This document shows positions 10,220 to 18,372 of a DNA stretch of 64,000 nucleotides, one piece after another (positions within the stretch are counted from its first letter, which is position 1; every line of letters begins with the position of its first letter). The stretch covers positions 62,001 through 126,000 of the forward strand of contig NZ_FOCQ01000005.1 in assembly GCF_900110165.1 (NCBI RefSeq), read 5' to 3'. Both the position numbers and the translations under genes were made by a program. The notes beneath the pieces were generated by a model that was given only the letters and a program-made list of their open reading frames with translations, ran no database searches and was not told the origin of the DNA. This stretch comes from Lihuaxuella thermophila (lineage in GTDB: Bacteria > Bacillota > Bacilli > Thermoactinomycetales > Thermoactinomycetaceae).

Positions 10220-11338
10220 ATGTGTCAGATGAAAGAAAAATCGGCAGGCGGGGTCGTCTACCGGATCCGTAATGACCGGGCTGAGATTTTGCTCATTGCC
10301 GATCGCTACGGGAAGTGGACGCTGCCCAAGGGGAAAAAAGAGCCCGGAGAGACGGATGAACAGACCGCCCTGAGAGAAATTAAAGAAGAAACCGGGATTG
10401 ACGGGCACATGATCGACAAGATCGATCATGTGAAATATCAATATACGGACCCGGAGCGGGGACTGGTGGATAAAGAAGTCGTTTACTATTTGGTGGAGGC
10501 ACGGAGTGGGAAAGAAGTTCCGCAGCTTGAAGAGATTGAAGGGCTGGGCTGGTATACGGCCGAGGAGGCCCTCCAACTTCAAAAAGAAAAAGGATACGGC
10601 AATAATGAGAGAATTATGAACCTCGCCTTGGCGCGAATGGAGAAAATCGTGAAAGGAAGATCAAATATGGATGTCAAACAGATTGCGGCGATGATCGATC
10701 ATACGCTCTTAAAACCCGAAGCGACCCGGGAGCAGATTGCCGTTTTATGCGAAGAGGCCAAGAGACACGGATTCGCTTCTGTCTGTGTAAATCCTTATTG
10801 GGTGAAAGAAGCAGCCGCTCATTTGGCAGGAACTGATGTCAAAGTATGTACGGTGGTCGGTTTCCCGCTCGGGGCAACAACCAAGGAAGTGAAAGTTTTT
10901 GAGACCCGTGACGCCATTCAAAACGGGGCGACGGAGATCGACATGGTGATGAATATCGGCGCTCTCAAATCGGGGGACCTGCAGACGGTTCAAGAGGATA
11001 TTCAAGCGGTTGTGGAAGCAGCTCAGGGGCTGACGGTCAAGGTCATCCTGGAAACAGGACTTTTGACGGATGAGGAGATTGTACAGGCATGCGAACAAGC
11101 CAAGCGAGCCGGCGCCCGTTTTGTGAAGACTTCGACCGGGTTTGGCCGGGGAGGAGCGACGGTGGAAGCGGTGGAGTTGATGAGAAAAACAGTCGGACCG
11201 GAACTGGGAGTGAAAGCCTCCGGCGGAATCCGCGATCTGAAAACGGCACAGCAGATGATCGAAGCAGGTGCTGACCGGATTGGAGCCAGCGCCAGCGTAG
11301 CAATTGTGACCGGCGGGACAGGAACGGGCACGTATTAG
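10220..11338 (+). CDS. deoC: NUDIX hydrolase fused in frame to deoxyribose-phosphate aldolase
   Basis: One open frame of 372 codons holds two enzymes. Residues 1-147 are a NUDIX hydrolase with a full Nudix box (starting [17 protein letters not shown], then KEETGID). Residues 150-372 are DeoC, which cleaves deoxyribose-5-phosphate to glyceraldehyde-3-phosphate and acetaldehyde; catalytic lysines lie in FVKTSTGFG and [10 protein letters not shown]150 (ATG 10667) gives exactly a 223-residue canonical DeoC and has an internal SD-like AAAGGAAG (10652-10659), so internal initiation could also make free DeoC. The stop overlaps the stop of the convergent yqeW. ATG 10229 is an alternative start for the N-terminus. 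Confidence 0.9.
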   Translation: MCQMKEKSAGGVVYRIRNDRAEILLIADRYGKWTLPKGKKEPGETDEQTALREIKEETGIDGHMIDKIDHVKYQYTDPERGLVDKEVVYYLVEARSGKEVPQLEEIEGLGWYTAEEALQLQKEKGYGNNERIMNLALARMEKIVKGRSNMDVKQIAAMIDHTLLKPEATREQIAVLCEEAKRHGFASVCVNPYWVKEAAAHLAGTDVKVCTVVGFPLGATTKEVKVFETRDAIQNGATEIDMVMNIGALKSGDLQTVQEDIQAVVEAAQGLTVKVILETGLLTDEEIVQACEQAKRAGARFVKTSTGFGRGGATVEAVELMRKTVGPELGVKASGGIRDLKTAQQMIEAGADRIGASASVAIVTGGTGTGTY

Positions 11339-12300
11339 AGATTGCGCGGAAACCCGTTCCACTTCACCGGGACGGTTTTATTTGGGGTGAGCCAAGTAAT
11401 CCCTTTGGCAAAAGCATCGGAGAAGGGCAAGACGGCCAGCGAGCAAATGAGATTGAACAATGTCTGGATATGGGCGATCTGTGTGGCCGGATTCTCCGAT
11501 AAATAGGGGGCTGCTTGGCTGATCAATGGAATGAGCGGCGCAAAAGCCAAAACACCGGCGGCGTTTAGAATGAGATGGGAGAGAGCGACTCGCTTCGAGG
11601 CCAGGTTGGTTCCGAGTGATGCGAGCAAGGCGGTGACGCAAGTTCCGATGTTGCTCCCAAACACGACGGCGATGGCAAAGGGAAGAGATAATAGTCCTGA
11701 TGCGTAAAAACCCATGGTGATGGCGATGCAGGCACTGCTGCTGTGGATCAAAGCGGTAAGCAGCATTCCTGCGGCAATCCCTGTCAGGATCGGATGACCC
11801 CCGTTTTCCATCAGCCAGTGAATCCAGCCCCGTTCTTTCAAAGGATAGGTGATCCACTGCATGGTTTCCATGCCGAGAAAGATACAGCCGAATCCGCCGA
11901 TCACCAGCCCCAACCGGGACAAGCCTTTGAACGGCAAAATGTAGGTCACTGCACCCAAAATGATGAATGGAACGGCAAAGTCCTCGATATTTAAAGCGAG
12001 GATTTGTGTAGTCACAGTCGTTCCGATATTGGTTCCCAAAATGATCCCGATCGTCTGGGCAAATGTGAGAATGCCGGCGTTTACGAACCCGATCGTAAGC
12101 ACGGTGACCGCGCTGCTGCTCTGCAAAAAAGCCGTGGATACAATTCCGGTGATGAAACTGCGCAGCGGGGTGCGGGTGAATTGGAGCAAGGCATGGCGCA
12201 ACCTTTCTCCCGCCATGTTTTCCAAGCCCGATCGCATCAATTGCAAGCCGAACATAAAAATGGTTAAACCCGTTGCAAAGGGAATAATGATTTCCTTCAT
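11335..12300 (-). CDS. yqeW: Na/Pi-cotransporter family membrane protein (YqeW-like)
   Basis: A 321-residue polytopic membrane protein of the Na/phosphate symporter family (PF02690 type). The two inverted repeats each carry the signature: [15 protein letters not shown] near residue 60 and [17 protein letters not shown] near residue 165. There is no C-terminal PhoU domain, so it is the short form. ATG 12300 has SD AGGGAGGG upstream on the minus strand. In B. subtilis yqeW also follows mtaB. Its end overlaps the end of deoC by four bases. Confidence 0.9.
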   Translation of the reverse strand: MKEIIIPFATGLTIFMFGLQLMRSGLENMAGERLRHALLQFTRTPLRSFITGIVSTAFLQSSSAVTVLTIGFVNAGILTFAQTIGIILGTNIGTTVTTQILALNIEDFAVPFIILGAVTYILPFKGLSRLGLVIGGFGCIFLGMETMQWITYPLKERGWIHWLMENGGHPILTGIAAGMLLTALIHSSSACIAITMGFYASGLLSLPFAIAVVFGSNIGTCVTALLASLGTNLASKRVALSHLILNAAGVLAFAPLIPLISQAAPYLSENPATQIAHIQTLFNLICSLAVLPFSDAFAKGITWLTPNKTVPVKWNGFPRNL

Positions 12301-12514
12301 CCCGTTAGCCCTCCCTTGTCCATATCAGTATATGGGGGAGGAGGCGGCGGCATGACCGCAGAAGAAAATATAACGCAGACCGCAACCGATGCGACGGGCC
12401 GATGTTTCTCAAGCCTGGGCATGACAAGTCACCTTCCCCGGAAGGCCAATCCGGGGGGGGGGCAGTCCCGACAGCTACAAGTGCGGGGATGATTTTACAA
12501 CCATACACACGTTA

Positions 12515-12544
12515 CAAAAAAAGGCCTCTGTTTTCATCGAGGCC
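12515..12544 (-). terminator. Intrinsic terminator of the 12555-12923 gene
   Basis: On the minus strand GGCCTC-GATGAAAACA-GAGGCC is followed by TTTTTTTGTAAC. It lies 10 bases beyond the stop of the small minus-strand gene. The remaining gap to yqeW (12301-12514) holds only a ten-G run at 12453-12462. Confidence 0.8.
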
Positions 12545-12554
12545 GGAGCGGTGA

Positions 12555-12923
12555 TCATCTTTTTCTGCGGCTTTTGGGCGTGTACGGCGGTGCTTCAAAA
12601 TGGTTGAAATCCGGATGATAAGGGGCTGACCAATCAGGCAATGCCGGAGGTTTTTGCTGTTTGTAACGGGAAAGATGGGACGGATCCGGTTCGGGAGGAC
12701 CAAATACCGCCCAGGGCCCGTCTTCCCATTCGGCGTACTCCGGATGGAGCTCCGATTTCGTTCTTTTGTCGCTATGGTTTCCCGATCTCGACTCTGAATG
12801 TTCAGGATTCATCAACCAATTTCTTTCCGGATGCTGCGCGGCCATCTTTGCCAACTCTTCTTTGACGATTCTGCGGATCAGATCCCTGAGCTTCGTATCA
12901 CCTGTAGAGGGCTTCCTGGTCAA
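12555..12923 (-). CDS. Small hydrophilic protein of unknown function
   Basis: I do not recognise this 122-residue protein. TTG at 12921-12923 is preferred because AGAGGTG ends six bases before it; GTG 12930-12932 would overlap that SD. The first 40 residues are basic and helical (KLRDLIRRIVKEELAKMAA). The rest is rich in Pro, Trp and acidic or basic residues (WEDGPWAVFGPPEPDPSH) and ends PPYTPKSRRKR. It has no signal peptide or membrane segment. A good SD and a clean terminator just downstream support it being expressed. Confidence 0.6.
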   Translation of the reverse strand: MTRKPSTGDTKLRDLIRRIVKEELAKMAAQHPERNWLMNPEHSESRSGNHSDKRTKSELHPEYAEWEDGPWAVFGPPEPDPSHLSRYKQQKPPALPDWSAPYHPDFNHFEAPPYTPKSRRKR

Positions 12924-13013
12924 TGGGTTCACCTCTTTGCGGAAATCGTGATACAGTATATGCCGCTAAAGATTTGCGGGTGAAGAGCCATACGTTTTTC
13001 GCTGTTCAATATT

Positions 13014-13022
13014 TGCTATAAT
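13014..13022 (+). promoter_or_regulatory. Extended -10 promoter of the HIT gene
   Basis: TGCTATAAT (13014-13022) is an extended -10 box 28 bases before the ATG. No good -35 is visible. Confidence 0.45.
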
Positions 13023-13050
13023 GTGAATCAAGGACAGGAGGAGTGAAATC

Positions 13051-13395
13051 ATGGACAATTGCATCTTTTGCCAAATTGTGGAGGGCAAAATTCCGTCCGA
13101 AAAAGTGTATGAAGATGAGGATTTGCTTGCATTTCGCGACATTAACCCCGTTGCTCCGGTTCACGTGCTGATCATTCCCAAGAAACATATCTCTTCCTTG
13201 CTTGAACTCACAGAAGAGGATCAACCGCTGGCCGGGAAAATTCTTCATGCGGCACAGAAAATTGCCCGACAGCTGGGATTGGCCGAGAAAGGCTTCCGCG
13301 TGGTCAACAATGTGGGAGAAGAGGGAGGCCAGACGGTTTTCCACATTCATTTCCATCTGCTCGGAGGACGCCAGCTGACCTGGCCTCCAGGTTAA
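13051..13395 (+). CDS. HIT-family nucleotide-binding protein
   Basis: A 114-residue histidine-triad hydrolase, which cleaves purine nucleoside phosphoramidates or related AMP conjugates in the cytosol. SD AGGAGG at 13036-13041. The N-terminus has the zinc-type motif CIFCQIVEGKIPSEKVYED and the active-site triad HIHFHLLGGRQLTWPPG at the C-terminus. It is typical of the YcfF/HinT group and is often next to rpsU in Firmicutes. Confidence 0.95.
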   Translation: MDNCIFCQIVEGKIPSEKVYEDEDLLAFRDINPVAPVHVLIIPKKHISSLLELTEEDQPLAGKILHAAQKIARQLGLAEKGFRVVNNVGEEGGQTVFHIHFHLLGGRQLTWPPG

Positions 13396-13399
13396 TTTT

Positions 13400-13429
13400 T
13401 TGACACTCCCATGTAACGTGCGATATAAT
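13400..13429 (+). promoter_or_regulatory. Sigma-A promoter of rpsU
   Basis: TTGACA (13400-13405), 18-base spacer, TATAAT (13424-13429), both perfect hexamers. Transcription would begin near 13436, leaving a leader of about 225 bases. Confidence 0.85.
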
Positions 13430-13435
13430 AAAATT

Positions 13436-13661
13436 TGACTGTATTGTCCCAACGGGTGTTCAGGCGAAAGTCTGAACAAAGGAGCGTTATGCTCTCGGGC
13501 GTCGTTGGTCTGATTCAATTTATTTTTTATGCAGGTGTTGTGCGTGCTGACCATCTCCTCAGGGGATAAGGCCGCTGCTTGCGTAAATGTGTGGGTCTTT
13601 TTCCTTTTAGTTTAGGCTGCCAGCCCAGCGGCCTAGCTGACCCGTGGAGGGAGGGAATCAT
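13436..13661 (+). ncRNA. Long structured leader of the rpsU mRNA
   Basis: Between a perfect promoter and rpsU lies a non-coding leader with regular folds. CCAACG (13449-) and CGTTGG close a junction containing the hairpins GTTCAG/CTGAAC and GAGC/GCTC. A second long-range stem joins GGCCGCTG (13570-13577) to CAGCGGCC (13626-13633), just upstream of the rpsU SD. I infer a cis-regulatory RNA, perhaps ribosomal-protein autoregulation; no known family is assigned. Confidence 0.5.
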
Positions 13662-13835
13662 ATGGTCGAAACACGCGTCCGGAAAAATGAATCGCTGGAT
13701 AGCGCTCTGCGTCGTTTCAAGCGTTCCTGTGCCAAAGACGGCGTTCTTTCTGAATGGCGCAAGCGCGAGCGTTACGAAAAACCGAGTGTTCGTCGCAAGA
13801 AAAAATCGGAAGCCGCCCGTAAAAAGCGTCGGTAG
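13662..13835 (+). CDS. rpsU: Ribosomal protein S21
   Basis: A 57-residue 30S subunit protein, standard length. The start ATG 13662 follows GGAGGGAGGG (13646-13655). The family sequence [19 protein letters not shown] and the basic tail [14 protein letters not shown] are clear. It lies 15 bases before yqeY, the usual pair in Bacillales. Confidence 0.98.
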   Translation: MVETRVRKNESLDSALRRFKRSCAKDGVLSEWRKRERYEKPSVRRKKKSEAARKKRR

Positions 13836-13850
13836 TGAGGTGTCACACGA

Positions 13851-14294
13851 GTGAGTCTCTTGGAACAACTGGATCAGGATATGAAGTCTGCCCTGAAAAA
13901 CAAGGAGAAGACCAAGTTATCCACGATTCGCATGTTGCGTGCTTCCATCAAAAAAGTGGAAATCGACAAAAAGCGCCCGCTGAACGATGATGAAGTGCTG
14001 GAAGTGATCGGGCGAGAAATCAAACAACGTAGAGACAGTTTAAGTGAATATGAAAAAGCAGGGCGGGAAGACCTTGCTCAAAAAGAACGGGAAGAAATCG
14101 AGATTCTTGAAACCTACCTGCCTGAACAACTGTCTGAAGAGGAACTCCGCTCTCTGGTTCGGCAAGTGATACAGGAAGTGGGTGCTTCCTCGAAGGCGGA
14201 CATGGGCAAAGTGATGGGGGCCATCATGCCCAAAGTGAAGGGGAGAGCGGATGGCAGGCTCGTCAATCGTCTGGTTCAGGAAACATTAAGCTGA
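13851..14294 (+). CDS. yqeY: GatB/YqeY domain protein
   Basis: A 147-residue YqeY protein, related to the tail domain of GatB/GatE tRNA amidotransferases; its cellular role is not settled. GTG 13851 start, coupled closely to rpsU. Typical segments are [17 protein letters not shown] and the C-terminal [20 protein letters not shown], which match the family's helical tail. The terminator that follows separates it from the nfeD-floA unit. Confidence 0.95.
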   Translation: MSLLEQLDQDMKSALKNKEKTKLSTIRMLRASIKKVEIDKKRPLNDDEVLEVIGREIKQRRDSLSEYEKAGREDLAQKEREEIEILETYLPEQLSEEELRSLVRQVIQEVGASSKADMGKVMGAIMPKVKGRADGRLVNRLVQETLS

Positions 14295-14296
14295 CG

Positions 14297-14324
14297 GCGT
14301 GTTTTTATACACGCTGTTTTTTTT
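14297..14324 (+). terminator. Intrinsic terminator after yqeY
   Basis: Stem GCGTGT-TTTTAT-ACACGC (14297-14314) followed by TGTTTTTTTT. Confidence 0.8.
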
Positions 14325-14349
14325 GAACAGAGACAGGGAGGGAAGCGGT

Positions 14350-14997
14350 GTGGATGTTTTTGTCAGCCTCGTTACCGATCCGTATGTTGTAAGCATTCTC
14401 ATCGCTGTCGGAATCATCGGGCTTGCGATCGAAATGATTTCACCTGGTTTTGGCGCACCAGGAATCATCGGATTGGGTTCTTTTGCCCTTTACTTTTTCG
14501 GCCATTATCTGGCCGGTTCGTCCGGGTGGGGGACACCCGCCCTTTTTGTTTCCGGGCTGATTTTATTGATTCTCGAGATCTTTGTCCCCAGTTTTGGCAT
14601 TTTGGGCATATTGGGAATTGTCGGTGTTGTGGCGGCGGTCGTCGGAGCGGCTCCCAGCTGGCAGGTGGGCACGATGGCGGTCGTGATCGGGTTTGTCTTG
14701 GCGATTGCGGTTCTATGGGTGTTGATCAAGTTTTTTGGCAAGAGGCCGGCCAGTCCACTGGTCCTTCAAGCTGCACAAAAAAATGAACAGGGTTATACTT
14801 CTTCAGAAAACCGCAAGGACTTGCTCGGACAGGTCGGAATAACGATGACTCCTCTCCGTCCGTCCGGCTATGCCAAGTTTGGCGACAGGAGGGAAGATGT
14901 TGTAAGCGAAGGAAACATCATTCCGAGCGGATGCAAGGTGAAGGTGATTCAAGTAGAGGGTACGCGGGTGGTTGTCAGAAAAATGGAAGAGGAATGA
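14350..14997 (+). CDS. Short NfeD-family membrane protein
   Basis: A 215-residue protein corresponding to the C-terminal half of YqeZ: it lacks the N-terminal ClpP-like serine protease domain found in long NfeD. GTG 14350 is chosen, 7 bases after AGGGAGGG (14335-14342). About four membrane segments fill residues 10-135, with the Gly-rich signature EMISPGFGAPGIIGLG, and a soluble OB-fold (LLGQVGITMTPLRPSGYAKF) ends the protein. It precedes floA, and NfeD and flotillin-type proteins are a standard pair in membrane microdomains. Confidence 0.9.
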   Translation: MDVFVSLVTDPYVVSILIAVGIIGLAIEMISPGFGAPGIIGLGSFALYFFGHYLAGSSGWGTPALFVSGLILLILEIFVPSFGILGILGIVGVVAAVVGAAPSWQVGTMAVVIGFVLAIAVLWVLIKFFGKRPASPLVLQAAQKNEQGYTSSENRKDLLGQVGITMTPLRPSGYAKFGDRREDVVSEGNIIPSGCKVKVIQVEGTRVVVRKMEEE

Positions 14998-15060
14998 GTA
15001 AATAAAGTATAATAAAAATAAAGTTTTATAAAAAATATCAAAATGCGGGGGATCGAAAAA

Positions 15061-16038
15061 ATGGATGCAGGGGTATGGGGGATTGTCGTCGTAGTCGTGC
15101 TGGGTGTCATCGCGTTGTCCATTTTGTTCACGTTTGTTCCGGTGATGCTGTGGATCAGTGCCATGGCCTCGGGAGTGTATGTCGGCTTGACCACGCTCAT
15201 CGGAATGCGCCTCCGACGCATTGTCCCCGCAAGAATCGTCAATCCTTTAATTAAAGCGCGAAAAGCCGGATTGGATGTGGATATTACCCGGTTGGAGACC
15301 CACTACTTGGCTGGCGGCAATGTGGACCGCGTTGTCGATGCCCTGATTGCGGCCCAGCGCGCCGACATCGATTTGGTGTTTGAACGGGCAGCCGCCATTG
15401 ATCTGGCGGGGCGCGACGTGCTGGAAGCCGTGCAGATGAGCGTAAATCCGAAGGTGATCGAAACACCGATGGTATCAGCGGTAGCCAAAGACGGAATCGA
15501 GGTCAAAGTGAGAGCCCGGGTCACCGTGCGTGCCAACATAGACCGTTTGGTCGGCGGTGCGGGAGAGGAGACCATTATCGCCCGCGTCGGCGAGGGGATC
15601 GTCACGACCAACGGTTCGGCCAGCAGCCATAAGGAAGTTTTGGAGAATCCCGATATGATTTCCAACACGGTGTTGGCCAAGGGATTGGATGCGGGAACCG
15701 CTTTTGAAATCTTGTCCATTGACATTGCCGATATCGACATCGGTAAAAACATTGGCGCCAAACTTCAGACGGATCAGGCGGAAGCGGATAAGCGAATTGC
15801 CCAGGCGAAAGCGGAAGAGCGCCGGGCGATGGCGGTAGCGTTGGAGCAGGAGATGCGCGCCCGTGTGGAAGAGATGCGGGCCAAAGTGGTGGAAGCGGAG
15901 GCGCAGATCCCGCTCGCTCTTTCGGAAGCACTTCGTTCCGGCAACATGGGTGTAATGGATTATTATATGTTGCAAAATATGGAAGCCGATACACGGATGC
16001 GCCGCTCCCTCGGAGAACCCCCGGGTGATGAAAAATAA
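15061..16038 (+). CDS. floA: Flotillin-like protein FloA
   Basis: A 325-residue membrane-anchored scaffold of functional membrane microdomains (YqfA). ATG 15061 is preferred: GGGGGATC lies 6 bases upstream; ATG 15043 overlaps that SD. An N-terminal hydrophobic hairpin (residues 5-40) is followed by the SPFH-like domain with [20 protein letters not shown] and [18 protein letters not shown], and a helical region rich in E/A/R ([20 protein letters not shown]). It sits between nfeD and the small yqfB-like gene as in Bacillus. Confidence 0.96.
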   Translation: MDAGVWGIVVVVVLGVIALSILFTFVPVMLWISAMASGVYVGLTTLIGMRLRRIVPARIVNPLIKARKAGLDVDITRLETHYLAGGNVDRVVDALIAAQRADIDLVFERAAAIDLAGRDVLEAVQMSVNPKVIETPMVSAVAKDGIEVKVRARVTVRANIDRLVGGAGEETIIARVGEGIVTTNGSASSHKEVLENPDMISNTVLAKGLDAGTAFEILSIDIADIDIGKNIGAKLQTDQAEADKRIAQAKAEERRAMAVALEQEMRARVEEMRAKVVEAEAQIPLALSEALRSGNMGVMDYYMLQNMEADTRMRRSLGEPPGDEK

Positions 16039-16082
16039 GCGCTGGCGGAACGGATGGCACACTCTGAGAGGAGGTGCTTCAG

Positions 16083-16454
16083 ATGGAAAGTTTCATGATC
16101 GCCATTTTGATTGCAATGGCGGGATGGTTGATCAACCGGATGCAAGAAGCGAAAAAGAAAAAGTTCGCGGGGACGGCTCTTGTCACCGAAAATAGGGAAA
16201 TGGAACCGGATGGATGGGAGGAGGAGTTGGCAGAGGAACCGGATGATATGGCCTCTGCTTTCGAACCCCCATCGCCTTCGATGCTGTCTGCAGACATTCA
16301 CACCGAAAGCCGGCCATCGTCGCACATTCCCCAAACTTCGATGAACAAAAAAGGGAAGCTGAGTCGACAACAACTCCGCCAGGGGATGATCATGAAAGAA
16401 ATTTTGGGTCCTCCCCGTGCTAAAAAGCCTTACAGAGCGAATGTTTTCCGGTAA
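16083..16454 (+). CDS. Small membrane-anchored protein downstream of floA (YqfB position)
   Basis: A 123-residue protein of unknown function. ATG 16083 follows AGGAGGTG (16069-16076) by 6 bases. One N-terminal membrane segment (MIAILIAMAGWLI) is followed by a basic stop-transfer MQEAKKKK, an acidic low-complexity part, and a conserved-looking C-terminus QLRQGMIMKEILGPPRAKKP. The ILGPPRAK motif recurs in uncharacterised Firmicute proteins. Its place in the nfeD-floA unit suggests a link to membrane microdomains (inference). Confidence 0.8.
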   Translation: MESFMIAILIAMAGWLINRMQEAKKKKFAGTALVTENREMEPDGWEEELAEEPDDMASAFEPPSPSMLSADIHTESRPSSHIPQTSMNKKGKLSRQQLRQGMIMKEILGPPRAKKPYRANVFR

Positions 16455-16483
16455 AGGACACCTTCGGGTGTTCTTTTTTCTTT
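16455..16483 (+). terminator. Intrinsic terminator of the nfeD-floA unit
   Basis: Stem AGGACACC-TTCG-GGTGTTCT with a UUCG-type tetraloop, then a T run. Confidence 0.85.
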
Positions 16484-16544
16484 GGGCAAAATTCCTTAAA
16501 CTGACATGGAAACATATGTGGATGATAGATCTGTTTTGACGTTT

Positions 16545-16551
16545 CATACTA
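16545..16551 (+). promoter_or_regulatory. Sigma-G type -10 box of the SASP gene
   Basis: CATACTA matches the sigma-G -10 consensus and lies 21 bases before the SASP ATG. The -35 region (near 16522-16527, TGATAG) is only a weak match to TGAATA. Confidence 0.55.
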
Positions 16552-16572
16552 AACCACAAGGAGGTGAAAACC

Positions 16573-16767
16573 ATGCCCCGTCGCGCAAATACCAACAGAC
16601 TGCTTGTACCCGGAGCAGCTGCGGTGCTCAACCAATTTAAAGAAGAAATCGCTGCTGAATTTGGGGTAAAACTGGGCTCTGATACGACTGCACGCGGAAA
16701 CGGATCGGTGGGCGGCGAGATCACCAAACGGCTGGTTGCTCAATCTCAAAACGAAATCAAATCGTAA
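16573..16767 (+). CDS. Alpha/beta-type small acid-soluble spore protein
   Basis: A 64-residue DNA-binding protein that protects forespore DNA and is a nitrogen store on germination. ATG 16573 follows AAGGAGGTG. The N-terminal part has the GPR protease site region [12 protein letters not shown] and the C-terminus the signature [20 protein letters not shown] sigma-G-like -10 box precedes it and a terminator follows, so it is a monocistronic forespore gene. Confidence 0.96.
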   Translation: MPRRANTNRLLVPGAAAVLNQFKEEIAAEFGVKLGSDTTARGNGSVGGEITKRLVAQSQNEIKS

Positions 16768-16784
16768 CGGTTGATCAACTCCTG

Positions 16785-16815
16785 GCGGTATAGATCATTC
16801 TATACCGCTATTTCT
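16785..16815 (+). terminator. Intrinsic terminator of the SASP gene
   Basis: Stem GCGGTATAG (16785-16793) with CTATACCGC (16800-16808), then TATTTCT. Confidence 0.75.
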
Positions 16816-16898
16816 ATTGCTTTTTCATAATTGAGCCGTATTCCGCATAAAAGTTACAAAGGAGATGAGGGCATTTCACGGGAGGATGACGGGGACAG

Positions 16899-17156
16899 AT
16901 GCGCAAATGGGCTTCTGAATGGTTTGATTTGCCGCCTGACGTGACCAGTGACGTTCCCCGGATCGAAATGATCGGTCCTTTTCGGTTGCAGGTTGAAAAC
17001 CACCAGGGAGTGGAACATTTCAGCAGCCGTGAGTTGAAACTGAGAATTAACCAGGGTTGTTTAGCGATCATAGGAGAAAGTTTAAAGATAAAAGCCATCT
17101 ACCCGGAAGTGGTTTTGGTCGAAGGAAACATACACGAACTTAAAGTTATCAAATAA
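16899..17156 (+). CDS. yqfC: Sporulation protein YqfC
   Basis: An 85-residue YabP/YqfC-family protein expressed in the mother cell during sporulation in Bacillus. The family pattern is clear: MRKWASEWFDLPPDVTSDVP, then IEMIGPFRLQVENHQGVEHF and a C-terminal IKAIYPEVVLVEGNI. It lies 13 bases upstream of yqfD, its constant partner. The SD (GGAGG at 16881) is somewhat far from ATG 16899. Confidence 0.92.
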   Translation: MRKWASEWFDLPPDVTSDVPRIEMIGPFRLQVENHQGVEHFSSRELKLRINQGCLAIIGESLKIKAIYPEVVLVEGNIHELKVIK

Positions 17157-17169
17157 GGGGAGAACGAGG

Positions 17170-18369
17170 TTGCTGGGGATACAATGGCCAAATATCGTTA
17201 AGGGAAAAATAGATCTGCAATGTTCCGGACCCCAATTGGCTTCCGTGCTGAACATGGCGGTTCAGGAAGGAATTTATGTGGAGAATATCTACTGGGTGGA
17301 CGAGCGCACGATCCGGATCACCATTTTGCTTCCTGATTTTTTTCTCTTCACGTCGCTGATGCGCAAGCAAAAAATTCGTTTACGAATCATCAACAAAGCA
17401 GGTTTGCCTTTTTTGATCAAGCGGGTAAAACGACGCAAATCTTTTTATATCGGCATGATTCTGTTCTTTTTTCTCATTTTTCTTTTCAGTTCATTCATTT
17501 GGAAAGTTGAAATCGAAGGCACGGAACGAATCCCGGAAGCCCAGATCCGCTCCCTGCTGAAAAAAGAAGGTATTTATGTTGGACAACTAAAGAGAGATCT
17601 TCCCGACCGGGAACTGGTTCAACACCATTTGCTAACCCAGTTGCCGCAGGCTTCCTGGGTCGGGGTCCGGGTGGAAGGAACCCGGGTGACCGTCACGGTT
17701 GTCGAGAAAAAGCAAATTGAGCCGCCGCCGAAAGAGTTGCCTTCGTATGGACCGGTTCACCTGGTCGCTTCCAAAAACGCGCTGATTTATGATATGCGCG
17801 TAGAACGAGGCAATCCGCTGGTGGAAGTCAATGATGTCGTCCGTCAAGGACAAGTCCTCGTGTCCGGCATTTACGGGGATCCGGATACAGGTACGGTTGT
17901 GGGAGCCAAGGGGAAAGTGATGGGGGAAGTCTGGTATGAATCGGAAGTAACGGTCCCTGTCCGGCAAAAAAGAAAAGTATATACGGGCTATCGGCAAAAA
18001 ATAACCCTTCCTTATATAGGAAAAAAGATTTTGTGGAATCCATTTCGCGAACTCCCGTACAAGCAGTATGAAACCATTCAAAGGGTACAGCCGGTGCAGG
18101 TGGGCAATCGGTCGTTGCCGTTCGGTTTGGTGGAACAGGAATTTTTGGAGATGGAGTGGGTCAATCAAAAGTTGACCGAAGAAGAGGCAGTCCATTTGGG
18201 AAAAAGGCAGGCAAAGGAAGAGCTGCTTCAAAAGCTTGGTGCTGACGGGCGCATTCTTGAGGAAAAAGTTTTGCACCAACGCCTGGAGAATGGTAAAGTT
18301 TATTTGAAAGTACACTTTGATGTCATTGAAAACATAGCGGTTCCACAACCGATTTTACAAGGAGAATGA
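17170..18369 (+). CDS. yqfD: Sporulation protein YqfD
   Basis: A 399-residue membrane protein needed for sporulation in Bacillus; its exact activity is unknown. TTG 17170 start with AGGGGAG 8-14 bases upstream. One clear membrane segment lies near residues 95-113 (FYIGMILFFFLIFLFSSF), followed by a POTRA/FtsQ-like extracellular part with VEIEGTERIPEAQIRSLLKK. The YqfD family motif GNPLVEVNDVVRQGQVLVSG is present. It joins yqfC and phoH in one operon. Confidence 0.94.
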   Translation: MLGIQWPNIVKGKIDLQCSGPQLASVLNMAVQEGIYVENIYWVDERTIRITILLPDFFLFTSLMRKQKIRLRIINKAGLPFLIKRVKRRKSFYIGMILFFFLIFLFSSFIWKVEIEGTERIPEAQIRSLLKKEGIYVGQLKRDLPDRELVQHHLLTQLPQASWVGVRVEGTRVTVTVVEKKQIEPPPKELPSYGPVHLVASKNALIYDMRVERGNPLVEVNDVVRQGQVLVSGIYGDPDTGTVVGAKGKVMGEVWYESEVTVPVRQKRKVYTGYRQKITLPYIGKKILWNPFRELPYKQYETIQRVQPVQVGNRSLPFGLVEQEFLEMEWVNQKLTEEEAVHLGKRQAKEELLQKLGADGRILEEKVLHQRLENGKVYLKVHFDVIENIAVPQPILQGE

Positions 18370-18372
18370 GCA

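Noticed and set aside
12453-12462. Run of ten G residues upstream of yqeW
   Set aside because: Could be a slippage or phase-variation tract, but it lies outside any reading frame and may be a sequencing artefact; no function can be shown.
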